Below are positions 22,888 to 33,995 of a DNA stretch of 64,000 nucleotides, in pieces (within the stretch, counting starts at the first letter, position 1; every line of letters begins with the position of its first letter). The notes under the pieces were generated by a model. The model was not told the DNA's origin. It searched no databases and saw only the letters and a list, made by a program, of their open reading frames with translations. This stretch comes from Epiperipatus broadwayi (lineage: Eukaryota; Onychophora; Udeonychophora; Euonychophora; Peripatidae): positions 534,001 through 598,000 of the forward strand of contig JAQFVV010000143.1 in NCBI GenBank assembly GCA_028023455.1. Direction: 5' to 3'. The position numbers and the translations under genes are program-made.

Positions 22888-23015
22888 CAAAATATACTGT
22901 TATATCTAAAAGTTCTGATTCTTTAATCTGTTTATATGATATCTCGCAGCCAAAATATACTGTCATATCTAAAAGTTCTGATTCTTTAATCTGTTTATAT
23001 GATATCTCGCAGCCA
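22888..23015 (+). repeat. 63-bp tandem duplication, two copies, in an open frame
   Basis: CCAAAATATACTGT..ATCTCGCAG occurs twice with one base difference. The unit is a multiple of three, so the 63-codon frame at 22833-23024 reads KYTVISKSSDSLICLYDISQ twice. A C-run (about 22807-22820) lies just upstream. No family is recognised; probably a minisatellite-like duplication. Confidence 0.85.
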
Positions 23016-23148
23016 ATATCATAGTTACTGTTTCTTGTTTTATTTATATGTAAGCTTGATAAAACAAAACTTGTATAACAGGAATAAATTTATTAAAATC
23101 AAATTTGTATTAAATTCAAAATGTAGAGTTAATGTACAACAATTATAT

Positions 23149-23496
23149 TAATAACTGAAATACAAGCTTATTATATACCTGTATCAATATATGTAATATA
23201 TAGGGTATATGAGCACAGACTTTCACACGACCCACCACTCTATCTTATATCACTGATACACTTGAACACATATGTTTTAAAGATGAATAATCACCAATAT
23301 CCGTATTTCATGCTAAACCAGCAATCATCAGTTGGTCCAGATTATCATCTCCATACATACTATAAGTGCTTAGATATATATTAAGATAGCCAATCGTCAC
23401 ACTTTAATGGACAGGCTTCAATCAACTCCACACTCAAATTCTTCAACCGTACATATATTGATACAGGTATATAATAAGCCTGTATTTCAGTTATTA
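23149..23496. mobile_element. Inverted-repeat element, 348 bp, ~45-bp TIRs
   Basis: TAATAACTGAAATACAAGC at 23149 onward is inverted at GCCTGTATTTCAGTTATTA ending 23496; the arms continue through ACCTGTATCAATATATGTA. The interior (23190-23450) is a relative of 23655-26050 in reverse orientation. It also shares short motifs (ACACTTGAACACA, ATCAG-TGGT-CA, AAGTGCT) in the same order with the end of the 2.7-kb LTRs at 29618 and 39359. Confidence 0.7.
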
Positions 23497-23654
23497 CATA
23501 GTAGAGATGTCTGCCCATCCCTTGTATATGTATTAAATGGATTATGTCCTGTACATGAGGGGTCAGATTGACTTTAGGTCAACAGTATGACAAGAATCTC
23601 GGCTTCAAGGTGGCCTTTGAGCATTCCATCATCAGATTTTCAATTGGATGGACA

Positions 23655-26050
23655 GTTGGAGTGTGGAGTTGACTGAAGCCTGACTATTAAAGTGTGAAGA
23701 TTGGCTATTGTAATATATATCTGAGCACTTATTGCATATATGTGTGGAGATGTTAATCTGGACCAACTGATGATTGCTGGTTTAGCATGAAATATGTATT
23801 GTAACGGTATAAAATATGTCATTACATTAATTTAAGATTAAAATAAAAACTAAGTTCGTAAATAAAAACTAAAAGCTAAAAAATTAAAGAATTGTTAAAC
23901 ATGTATATATATTCGCACAGATACAAAACTTTAAAAATAATTTTCTTTTTTTTTAAAAAAATATATTTGAATGTACTTTTTTTAAAAAAAAGTACAAGAT
24001 CTAAAGATAAAATAGTGTTGTAAATGGAAATGATTGTTTTATAAATTAATTGAAAAGCAAACTAGCCTTTGGGCTCTTATAGAAAAAAAAGGTCACTGGA
24101 AAGATATAGATAAGAGAATAAAAAAATAAATTAGATGTCCAATATAGAAGCAGCAATGAAGGCCCTGACCATAATGGAAATTATTGCAACAGGAAACGAT
24201 GTTCAATGAATCCGGAGGAGTACTATAAACGGAAAAATATTGAAATTAAGTATGAGTTCCAGCTTGATTTTTGTGAGAAGAGCGATAAGATGCACTTGTC
24301 ACTCACTTATTTCAAATATAATGATTATAATACTAGGATTGAAACAGCTTAGGCCTTCTCCAGAACAACAGACCGGACTTCAAATAGAGACATCGCGGGA
24401 ATTGGCACCAGGAACCGTGATTCTCCTTCTGTAAGACATGAACTATAAAATTTAAAAATAATTAAGAACTTTCGTTCAAGCTTTTAATATTCAGAAACTA
24501 AATTTAAAATGAACTCTTATCTAACTTTCAAATTTCGAATTGATAATTAATGTTTAGATTTTATACATTTAACTTTAAAAAAAAAAAAATCATTTCCATT
24601 TTTATTTTTTTTATTTCTATTAATATTTGTTTGTATAAATTATTTAAATGCATTAAATTTAAGTTGAGTATTGACGCTTGCATAGATTCGTTCACATTTA
24701 ATTATGTTTTTGTTTTCATATTTGATTAAAATATATAGACATTCGGTAAATAATGATATCTTATGTTGAATATCTAAAATGTATTTATTCAGATATCTTT
24801 TTAGTTATTGGTGTCAATGCGGCATCTTATGATGAATGTCGTTGGGTTTCTTGTGAATTCCCTCTGCAATTACATCAATGACTTGATATTTTGATCATTT
24901 ATGTTTGTTTTGAAATGTTTTTGAGCGTGTAATCTATGTAGTCGATCTATGCTTAACATTAAAAAACAAACTTTTATAAATCCATCTGTGTGAACTTATA
25001 TAAATGTTAAATTTAAGTCGGGCATAAATGGCTATATAGATTTGTAAAGTTATGTTAATTAATTAGGGGAGGGTAATATTTTAGGTTATTTGTTTTGTAG
25101 TTAAATTAGATCAATGGGTTGGATATATTGGTGTAATTAGTAGATGTATGAGGTTCGCTATGTGCAGAATCTCCATTATACGCCGCACACCCCTTTTTGC
25201 CTATGGAAGGGAATAGTAAGACGGAAAACACAGTCTCTTCCTATGGAGTTTTTTTTTTATTGTTCTTCTTGCCGACAGATGTAGCATTCCTGTTTGGTTG
25301 AGAGTCAATGTCTTCTCTAACCATACTGTTCAGATGTACATTCTTGACAGTATGGTATTTTGTGCTGTCGTATTTTCATGCTACATTGAATACATCAATG
25401 TATCAGATGGATTGACACCGGTTTGACTGTGAACTTTTGGCCTAAGGGTAAATAAGGGATAGAATATTTTCTTTTCTAATGCAAATCTATGTAGTTTATT
25501 CATAATCATCAATACTGTATGGAGAGTTTTGCTCTGTTTAGTTTATTCATACTCGACAATCTTAAAATAAATATAAAATTCATCTATGTGGATGATTTAA
25601 AATCTTAAAATAATAATTTAAATTAAAAGAATATTAAAATCTAAAATAATAAATGTTATTCCTCAAATTTTAAAATGATTATATATGTGCTTAAATAAAT
25701 GTTGTTTGTGTGTTAATTACTGGCAGTGGCTTTTATTTTTTTATATTTAAGATACAAATTAAACAAGTTATATATTATCTCTGCGTCTCCACTGAGCTAG
25801 TGACTTGGGTTAATGGTCAAAATATAAAATAAAGTGGGATCTTAACAGCGTGTATCTACCTACTCTATAAATTTTCCACGTTGAAATAACCTGGTGGCGC
25901 CCTGTAGTGGCAGACACGGTAAGACTCATTATGATCACCCTCTCCCCGACCATTATAGTATATTGGTGATTATTTATCTTTTCAACATATATGTGTTCAA
26001 GTGTATCAGTGTTATAAGATAGAGTGGTGGGTCGTGTGAAAGTCTGTGCT
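23655..26050 (-). repeat. Reversed relative of the 23190-23450 repeat, split by a solo LTR
   Basis: 23655-23799 and 25958-26050 on the minus strand reproduce the interior of the 348-bp element (GGACCAACTGATGATTGCTG, ACACGACCCACCACTC complement). The two parts are contiguous in the other copy and here are separated exactly by the LTR at 23800-25957. Confidence 0.8.
23800..25957 (+). mobile_element. Solo LTR (Ty3/gypsy-type), 2158 bp
   Basis: Begins TGTAACGG and ends CCATTATA, flanked by the 4-bp duplication GTAT (23796-23799 and 25958-25961). The interrupted sequence is known from the uninterrupted relative at 23190-23450, which confirms both borders. A second copy of the same LTR lies inverted at 33996-36148 (shared CGCACAGAT, the CTGTAGTG region and the 25140-25200 / 34920-35015 block). 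The ending -ATTATA is shared with the 5' LTR of the 44726-51768 element (its 3' LTR has -GTTATA). TGGCGCCCTGTAG at 25892 is inside the LTR, so it is not the primer site. Confidence 0.85.
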
Positions 26051-26949
26051 CAAATAATATAACAATTTTATTAAGAAATTTCAGATGTCATAGGAATCTA
26101 ACCCAACTGTATCCATATTAGGGTTAATATCTTAGCAGAGTGTCTAACATTTGCAGCTGTATTGTAGTAGTTTGTCTCGTATCCGGTTTAGCAGAGTGCC
26201 GAACACTTCTAGCTTTATTGTGGTTCAGTTTGTCTCATATTAGGTTTATTATTTATCAGCTTCCATTTCAATGTGGATGTACCTTATTACTTTGCACTTA
26301 AATGTTGACAACCAGTATAATCTGTTGTTGCCTGGCTTGACCTCCAAAAGGATGTCATTTTATAGTTAGGTCCTATTTTTATTGGGAAGCAGATTTACTG
26401 AGCAATTTAATCAATCGTTTCTGTCATTGCTTAATTCATCTATCCATTCCTTCATTGGTTAATTTTATCCATTAATTCATTGATTAATTCTTATGAATGT
26501 TCAATCTGGACATATTCATTGTTTGAAGGTAAGTTGAGCCATAACATTTCTTCCCCTTGACCAAAATTAATACTGGAGACTGTAATCAGTAAGAAGCATG
26601 GGTAGACTTTGTCGCTTCCTGATTTCTTCAGACCCGTTTCCATTAGCCAGGCTTGGTATGTTCTTTAGGAGATGTAATATTTTCATTAGCATATTTGGCA
26701 TTTTCATCAGTAGATCTAGTGTCCATTTGTTGATGTGGCATCTGAAATTGTAGATCTGGAGTTTTTAATTGTAAACTCTTCACTACTGGCTGATAACCCA
26801 TAGTTCAACCTTAGCTGGTTTTTGTGGCTGCAATGTTGCTATCCAACAATATTTTGAATACATACACTATCATCCTTTTAACTTAGTCACAACTGCTGGA
26901 ATTCATTTGGTGGTTCCATCATACATTTGACATAAGACTTAGATGCCTC

Positions 26950-29110
26950 TATGCATTTTAGTACTTCTCTTTTCTTTTTTTAATCCTGTTAAATAATAGT
27001 TCAACTAGCATTTTGTCCATACCTGCTTCATGTACAATGCTGTATTAATATTCTGGCAATATAGCTATTCCAACTACCACCTGCATTAGTATTATTAAAT
27101 ATTATTTTGAACTAATCTCTCAGCAAAGCCATTGCTCTTGGGGTGAAATAATGGGCTGAATATTAGTTCTATGATATTGTTGGCACAGAATTGTCTGAAT
27201 GGCAAGCCATGTTTTAGCAAATAGCCTTCCAAGAGCTTCATTAGTTACTGTGAATTGGAGTGATGATACTTCCATTACCTCCAGCCACTTGGACTATGCA
27301 ACAACAACTGTTAGTAAGAGTTTGCCTCTCCATGGGATAGCATGGTCAACATGAATTCTCCAGGGAACCTTAGATTCAGGTTACTGACTTTTTTTGTTGG
27401 CATGTTTTGGTTCATCATACAATTCCAGCAGTGACGGACCTTTAGGCCACCAGATGTAAAATCTAGCTAACATTTTTCATTCTGGTTCCTGAATGCCCAT
27501 TATTTTTTCTTAAGCATTTTGGATGGGCCAGTGCAGTTAATCTCACATTTAGAGCTCTAATCTTTGAGTTCACTAGACCAGATGCAGTTCATCAGATTTT
27601 TTTGTTTGTCCATCCCTAATGAATCTATTTCAGTAACTTTAGGAATCCAGATTCAATAGTGATCCATTGAGCAACCAGTTTACTGTTAACTGATGCATTT
27701 AATTCACAAGTCTGTCATTAATTAATCAACCTTTTGAGTTTTACACTTTGTAGCCTCTGCAGAAAATCTTAAGATGTCTATATGGGTAATTCATTTTCCC
27801 TCAGTGTAATTCAGTTTAAAGTTATAGCCTGATAAAAAAAATTTGAACAATTTTCAAGATGAGACATGCTGATGGATCCTTTTATCAGATATAAAATTCG
27901 CAATAATGGTCTATGATCAATCTATTGTGAATGATCGACCATAGAGATAGTCATGAAATTTCTTAATGCCAGTGATCAAAGTTAAGGCCTCTGTCTGTCA
28001 GAACATAATTTTTCTCAGCTTTTGAGAGGCATTTTGATGCAAATGCAATAAGTGAGTGTGAACTATCATTTTCAGGAGACAACACAGCATTGTTTCTACT
28101 CATAATCATCACAAATTAGTGCCAACACTTTCAGGTCAAAGTGTGCTAATATTGTTGAGCCTGATATGCTTACTGTCTAAATTCTAGATTACATTTTTGT
28201 CCAACAGTCTATATAGTTGTTCAGTAATTTCTATTTTATGATGTAATTGATGAAACCAGAAAAAAACTGGAGTTGGTTTTTATTCACTAGAGTCTGGTTT
28301 TTTTAATTGCTTTAAACTTTTTTTGTGTAAATGGATACCATTTGTGTTTATCCTATATTTCCAGAAATTTAAATTTCTAACCTCAAAAATGCATTTTTCT
28401 AAGCTTATTTTAATGCTTGAAGCTTTGCACTTGTGTAACAATTTCTTAATGGAAAAACCACAGTTGTTCTGGCATTTTAACCACCAATAAAAAAAATCAT
28501 CAATGTATGGGGAGTACTCTAGGTATTCCAGCAGCAAGTTTGTTGGCAACTGTCTGGAATATATACTGGGGTGACCAGTATGCAAAATGGCAATCAGTTC
28601 ATTTTGAATAAAACACTTGCTGACTGGTCATCGAATAGCAGCTGCCAGTAAGCACGTCTTAAATTGATTTTTGTGAAGACCTACTAGACAATGTGAATGG
28701 GATCTCTGACTGATGCTGCTTGATACTGTCAGTGCTTTGATTGATAATTGGTGCAATTGAAGTAACCAATTGATAAATTTTGAGCTCAGTGATCCCTGCT
28801 TTCTATTATCTCTCAAGCTCATCTACTTTAACTCTCAAGGCCAATGGTAGTTGTCTATAATGAAAATGTATTAGTTTCACATTTTTAATTAATGATGCAA
28901 TCTGAATTTAGGGATTCTGGATTCATTAAAAATTTGATCCTGAGCCTATGAACATGCATTCCAAAAATGTAATGATCTCTTAGGGCTTCATTTTAGAAAT
29001 ACCTGAACTCAGAGTTAAATGCAAGCTTTCTAAGGTTAGCAGCAAAATCTCTTGCTTTCTCCCCCTCTCCTTGAGTACAGCGATTGAAGTGACAAATCTG
29101 CTTTATTGTT
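26950..29110 (-). pseudogene. Ty3/gypsy retrotransposon gag-pol pseudogene
   Basis: Minus-strand remnants appear in gypsy order. A Gag-like segment lies at 29100-28850 (GEKARDFAANLRKLAF, NEALRDHYIFGM). RT palm follows at 28585-28280 (PYIDDFF at the YxDD motif, then ISLEKCIFEVRNLNFW and INTNGIHL). RNase H is near 28060-27960 (IAFASKCLSKAEKNYVLTD). The integrase zinc-finger end is near 27520-27440 (GHSGTRMK) and the integrase core at 27370-27100 (VPWRIHVDHAIPW, SKWLEV). The zinc knuckle and protease between Gag and RT are missing, and stops and frameshifts are frequent, so it is dead. Its upstream side is cut by the LTR element at 29618. Its own LTRs were not identified. Confidence 0.8.
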
Positions 29111-29617
29111 AGAGATTTTGGATAAAATAAGCAATCTAAATATATAACAAATTTTAAAAGTAATTCTTAATACCATGGAGTAAATCAATATTATGACCTA
29201 GTTTCAAGTTCTGACCTAATTCCAGCCAAGAAATCCCAGTTGTCACTTTAAATTTTACCTATGATAATCAAGAAAACGGAACTGACTGCATTGTTTCCAG
29301 GAGAGCATAAAGACAGTAACATAAGAGAACATTCCTTTATCTATGCTAAATTTAAGGATTTTTATTAATCATAGATTAAAAAAAAAGAAATCTGATTCAA
29401 AGCTAAATTTTAATGCATGTTTTAATAAAATGCTTATTGAAGAAATGATTAAAAATGAGCAGTACTAATTTTAATATTTTATGTAAAGTTTACAAACTTA
29501 TAATAAGTGTTATATAGGTTAAATGATGATTACATTTATACGAGTGTGAATAACAACAGTCTACTGGTATGAAAGAAGGCCTTATCTATCATCCAGAATT
29601 GAAAAAAGTATATATAT
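29111..29617. other. Intergenic remainder between the pol relic and the 12-kb LTR element
   Basis: AT-rich; possibly further decayed gypsy sequence. The last four bases ATAT (29614-29617) are the target duplication of the element that follows. Confidence 0.5.
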
Positions 29618-32324
29618 TGTAAACGGTATATACCCAGATGTGTCAGTTTGCAAATACACTTGAACACACAGATCAACTTCAACAATCAGCTGGTTCATCC
29701 ATAACATATAATCAACTTACATCAAATCTAAAAGTGCTGGTATACCTATCTGCCATATCCTAAAGTTCATAGTGCCAAATGCAACAGTCCAGTCCATCCA
29801 TGTATATAGGAGAAAGAGAGCAAACTCGCATCTAACTACTGTCAGACCTACGGTCTTCATGTATGATGCTAGAGATAATACGATGAAATACCTGACTCAT
29901 GATTATATACATCTTCCATAGACTAGCCTAAGCATTATCCATCAAAGCCACATGTAACTCAGATCAGTTCATCTCACATCTTGCCACTCTTTTCCAAAAC
30001 CATTGCCTCAGATATTCGCAATTGATTCTCTTAACAGGTATGTATTTATGCAAACTATTAATCAATGATGAAAATAACATGTCCCATCTACTAGAAAGAA
30101 ATAACCTTTATTTAACAATGTTCTCACATACCTATCAAACAATAATGTGGGTCTGTGCATGTGTAAAATATTGGTTATAGGATGAAATGTAAATGCTGGA
30201 TTGAATGTAAATGTTGGATCAACAAAACTACCGAGATCTTGTCAATTAACAAAACTTCATAATATTTATTTACAAACAAATAAGATATATTTAAACATAA
30301 AATAAATTCTCAATCAATTTAGAAAAGAAAAATTTCAATAAAGAAAAATATTTATAAATGCCCATAAATTACTTGGATTGTGTATTTACAGTTTTTATGT
30401 TTATGATGAGTATCTATCATTTCTTTACTTAAACAATTTAAAACTAATCACTCTTACTTCCCTTAATAGATACCCATAATATACACATCTATATATCCAA
30501 GATAATAAAAAAAATTATTAATTAAAAGTGAGATTGCTAACTCAATGAAAATTTAAATGCAACCTTAGATATAGTATGCAATATCTAGTATGGAAAAAGT
30601 ATAATAATAAAACAACACATAATATGATAGAAAATGGTAAGAATACTATTTTAAAAGTGTTAATCATTTACTCATATTTTAAGAATATTATTAGTAACAT
30701 ATATACTATAATCTATAAATAAATCATGTCATGTAACATAGTTTATTTCAGTGGCTTTAAAAAAACTTACTGTTAAATATTCTAGTGGAGCACTTAATTT
30801 TATGTGCATAGTTGATAACTGTCTCTTGGTAGAAAATAAGTCACCTAGATTTTATTAAAAACACAAAAAAATAGACTTTTCAACCTTCCCCCTTCCCTAC
30901 TCTTGATATTTTCATAGATTGGACTGTTCCCTGTAGAATTAGAAATAGCATTTTCCAAATATAAGATGAGATAATAAATAAAAATACAAATTTATACAAC
31001 AGAAAATAAAATTAACTTTACAATCTTTTATGAATCGATATGTTAAAGCATAATTATTTTTCAGAGTCCTCTTTACACAAAGTTCTTACGGTTGATGCAT
31101 TTTTTATTATAGATGTTGAAGAACTCCTGATTAATTTTTTATAGCATATCCTGAATTTATTTGAGTTGGCAGTAGGTAGTTTTATTGTACTCCTTACGTA
31201 GATTTTCATCCTGTGTTGATCCAACTTTTCAGGCACTTAAATTATAGACAGTTAAATATTAATACTCATATGGCCATAGTGGATAAGAAAATGCTCCACC
31301 CCACCAACAATTAAGCCTTCTAACCAATGTATCTCATTTTAATTATATATATATAGCTTTATATAAATATATATGCCGTTTGCATTTAATAAGAATATAT
31401 TTATAAAGTACAGTTCTCTATTGCTTGTAATATTTGTCTAAAGAAACTTTAAATTATATCAACTGTTCTGATTTCTTTTTTTTTAGTTTCTTTTAAACAA
31501 AAATCATAATACTTTCTTTTTTTTTAAAATTTAAATTGATAAATTATCTTAACTTATCTGCTTAATAAATTAGAATAATAATGTTCTAGTTAACTTATCT
31601 GCTTAATAAATTAGAATAATAATGTTCTAGTTCACTTTCTTTACTCCTCTTCTGAATGACGAATTAACTAGTAAAGCATTGATATTTGTTGAGACGCTAC
31701 TTTTAAAAAAATGTCCATTTTGCAGAAAAAATATTAAAATAATAGTGCTAATAAAACTTGACTTTTCAGGTAAAATGCAGAACAAGAATAAAAAAATAGA
31801 TTTTTAATTGTTTCCTTTTTATATCAGTGTTAATCCTATTGTTTAAACCAGCATTGCATCTTTTAAAATATTTTTTATGTCGATTCATTAAAAAAAAAAT
31901 TATAAAATAAATTTACAATATTATATAATTATTTCTCTTATATTCACATATTGATTTATTTTCCATTGCTATAGTTATTGTTTTTATTTAAGTCATTGTC
32001 AGTTTAATCAACACAATACAACAATCAACATATATCTAAATTAATATGATTTCTTTTTTTATCAAGATTGATATTTTCTTAGTAATAAAATTTTATTACT
32101 AATATATATGTTTGTTTTTCACGGTAAATTACCCATCATTCCCAATACTTAATATGTAGTTAATACACTGTTAAAAATATAAAAATATTTATTTTCTCCA
32201 AAAGTGTTCTAGCAAAAACTTATTTTTATTTAATCTTTAGATGCTACTTAAATAAAATAAAAAAAATTCCATTATTTCAGATGGCTAAGTTTGTTGTGGT
32301 AGTGATTTTGGAGCTACCTTCACA
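29618..32324 (-). repeat. 3' LTR of the 12.4-kb element (2707 bp)
   Basis: Nearly collinear with 39359-42059, with scattered substitutions and small indels. It carries a private tandem duplication of ~43 bp (AACTTATCTGCTTAATAAAT... at about 31549-31632) that is single in the other LTR. This shows a post-insertion change. Confidence 0.92.
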
Positions 32325-32337
32325 ATTCCACTCTCTT
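32325..32337 (-). promoter_or_regulatory. Polypurine tract of the 12.4-kb element
   Basis: AAGAGAGTGGAAT on the minus strand immediately precedes the 3' LTR start TGTGAAGG, the normal position for plus-strand priming. Confidence 0.65.
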
Positions 32338-32884
32338 ACACAAGATCAAAATTTTACTTATAAATCAAAATTTTATCTTCTAATGATTGTAAAGCATGTT
32401 CATTTTGGGTATATTAAACTTCCTTATTATCTGTGAGAAATCACAACACTGACTTTCTTCCATTTTTTTCAATCTCTCAACTTTAAATACTTATCCTGGC
32501 ATTCCCTCCCTCAATAATTAAATATCATTCCAAGTGAGAATCTCCTTAGGGTAAATATATATTTTGCTGTTCAATTTTATGGTATGAACATGACCATCTA
32601 TGTATCTCTATAACAGATGATACATATCTTTATTCACTAATCTCTCTCCTGCTCTTTTCTAGAGACTTACTGGATTTTGAGGACAATGTGAACGAATGTA
32701 TCCACCACCATGCGTGGATTAACTCAATAAAAAATGAGGTCAGTTCTAAGGTATACCAGTATGTCTACTGAAGCATACCCTCATAAATACAATATATTAA
32801 TCATTATAACCCTAACAACATTTTTTTTTTATGTTCTCTCACTTTTTTCTTAACTTCATTATCATTTCTACTGCTAACTTTTAG

Positions 32885-33165
32885 TTGGTGATGAAATTAC
32901 TCATCTCACATTAATCTATTGACTGACCAAGATATGGTTTCAATATTTTTGCATTGTATGTACCTCTCATTTCTCCCTTTACCTCTACCCAAAAAGCATT
33001 AGGACCTGCTTGTTTTATGATGACATATGATCCCTTTATTGATTGTAAAATTTCTTATACTTGTTTTCCTGGGGGTTTCATTTTGTTTTTGGTGGTAAAT
33101 CTTCATAAGCATTCTATCCTTATCTGAAATCTATATGGATATTCTTTCTCATTCTTCTCAGTTTT
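32885..33165 (-). pseudogene. Integrase C-terminal GPY/F tail (12.4-kb element)
   Basis: Minus-strand reading contains NKYKKFYNQ, then after a small frame change YVIIKQAGPNAFW, GEMRGTYNAKILKPYLGQ and a stop. This aligns with the isolated tail at 48930-49209 of the other LTR element (KYQKFYHQYEGPYTIIKQ, GPNAFW, GTYNARALKPYFGQ). In full-length Ty3/gypsy integrases this module follows the catalytic core. Here no core precedes it, so only the tail was retained. The GPY/F tripeptide itself is altered in this copy. Confidence 0.7.
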
Positions 33166-33544
33166 GCTTTACTGTGTGACACTTCGTGAGTTGTTGTTTT
33201 TTTAACTACTTCAGTATTTATATCATGATGTACAGCTGTGGGTAAATATATATATTTTCATAAATGGTATTGTTGACTCATAGCATATTGTGTTGAAATG
33301 ACTTAACCTTTATGACTTAGTACATATGTGTATAAAATCTTTGCTCCAATTGACTTTTAGCATTGTCTTGAATATTCATGTCACTATTAACTATTTTATA
33401 TATATATACAATAATTTAATTTTCCCTTTTTGGAAAACCATATTTGGATTCAACCATTTTCAAAAAACCATTTCACATTCCAAGTCTGCAACTTTCAAAG
33501 TCCGTCCCATATTACATACTATCTTATTTTTATTCTAGGCATCA
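33166..33544. other. Interior spacer of the 12.4-kb element
   Basis: AT-rich sequence between the gag-like end and the integrase tail, where protease, RT, RNase H and the integrase core would be in an autonomous gypsy element. Nothing of these is visible. Confidence 0.5.
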
Positions 33545-33995
33545 TCATTCATTTGCCTAATAAATGTAAATGGACCTTTGTACGTATTGCATAACTTATG
33601 ATATTGTGAACTTTTTTGGCTACTGCTGTCTAACGTGCCTGTTCCCCTTATCACTGGTTAGTTCTGTTTGATTTGGACATCCTTTTGATTATGGAAACAT
33701 ATAATGTCCCATAACATACTTTCAAAATGATCAAATCTATAAATTTCACTTGCTTTAATGCAATCATCTTTCATAAAGAGACAGTTCCTTTTAATAGCTA
33801 AAAGCTTTCTCTGGATGTGATTATTATGATCATAAATGTTATGTTTAAATTTTGATTGCCTTTTATGACAACCTTCTGCAGTAAGCCTTTCAACATAAAG
33901 TAATTCTCTTTGGATTCTACTACTATATTCATGAACCTTACATTTAGAACAATAAGTTCTGAACATTGGATGCTCACATTAATGTGCTTCTTTTG
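33545..33995 (-). pseudogene. C-terminal part of the gag-like protein with GPF motif (12.4-kb element)
   Basis: The open frame 33966-33658 (NCLFMKDDCIKASEIYRFD) corresponds to the cysteine-containing region NCLKCKLWCMKHHHNPED of the 44726-51768 element. After a stop, a shifted frame near 33600-33545 reads LCNTYKGPFTFIRQMN, matching LCNTYEGPFTFIEHVN there. The upstream part of the same gene lies across the inserted LTR at 36149-37166. Confidence 0.65.

Noticed and set aside
22614-23024. Start of an FAD-dependent amino-acid oxidase gene (MRVAV then a VIS motif)
   Set aside because: No GxGxxG continuation in the downstream exon candidate; similarity too short to support a name.
23766-23795. CTGATGA followed by a short stem and GAAA as a hammerhead core
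   Set aside because: The stem is only three base pairs with poor closing, no stem III follows, and the sequence is accounted for by the 348-bp repeat family.
25892-25904. TGGCGCCCTGTAG as a primer-binding site
   Set aside because: Target duplication and the empty-site relative place the LTR end at 25957, so this motif is inside the LTR.
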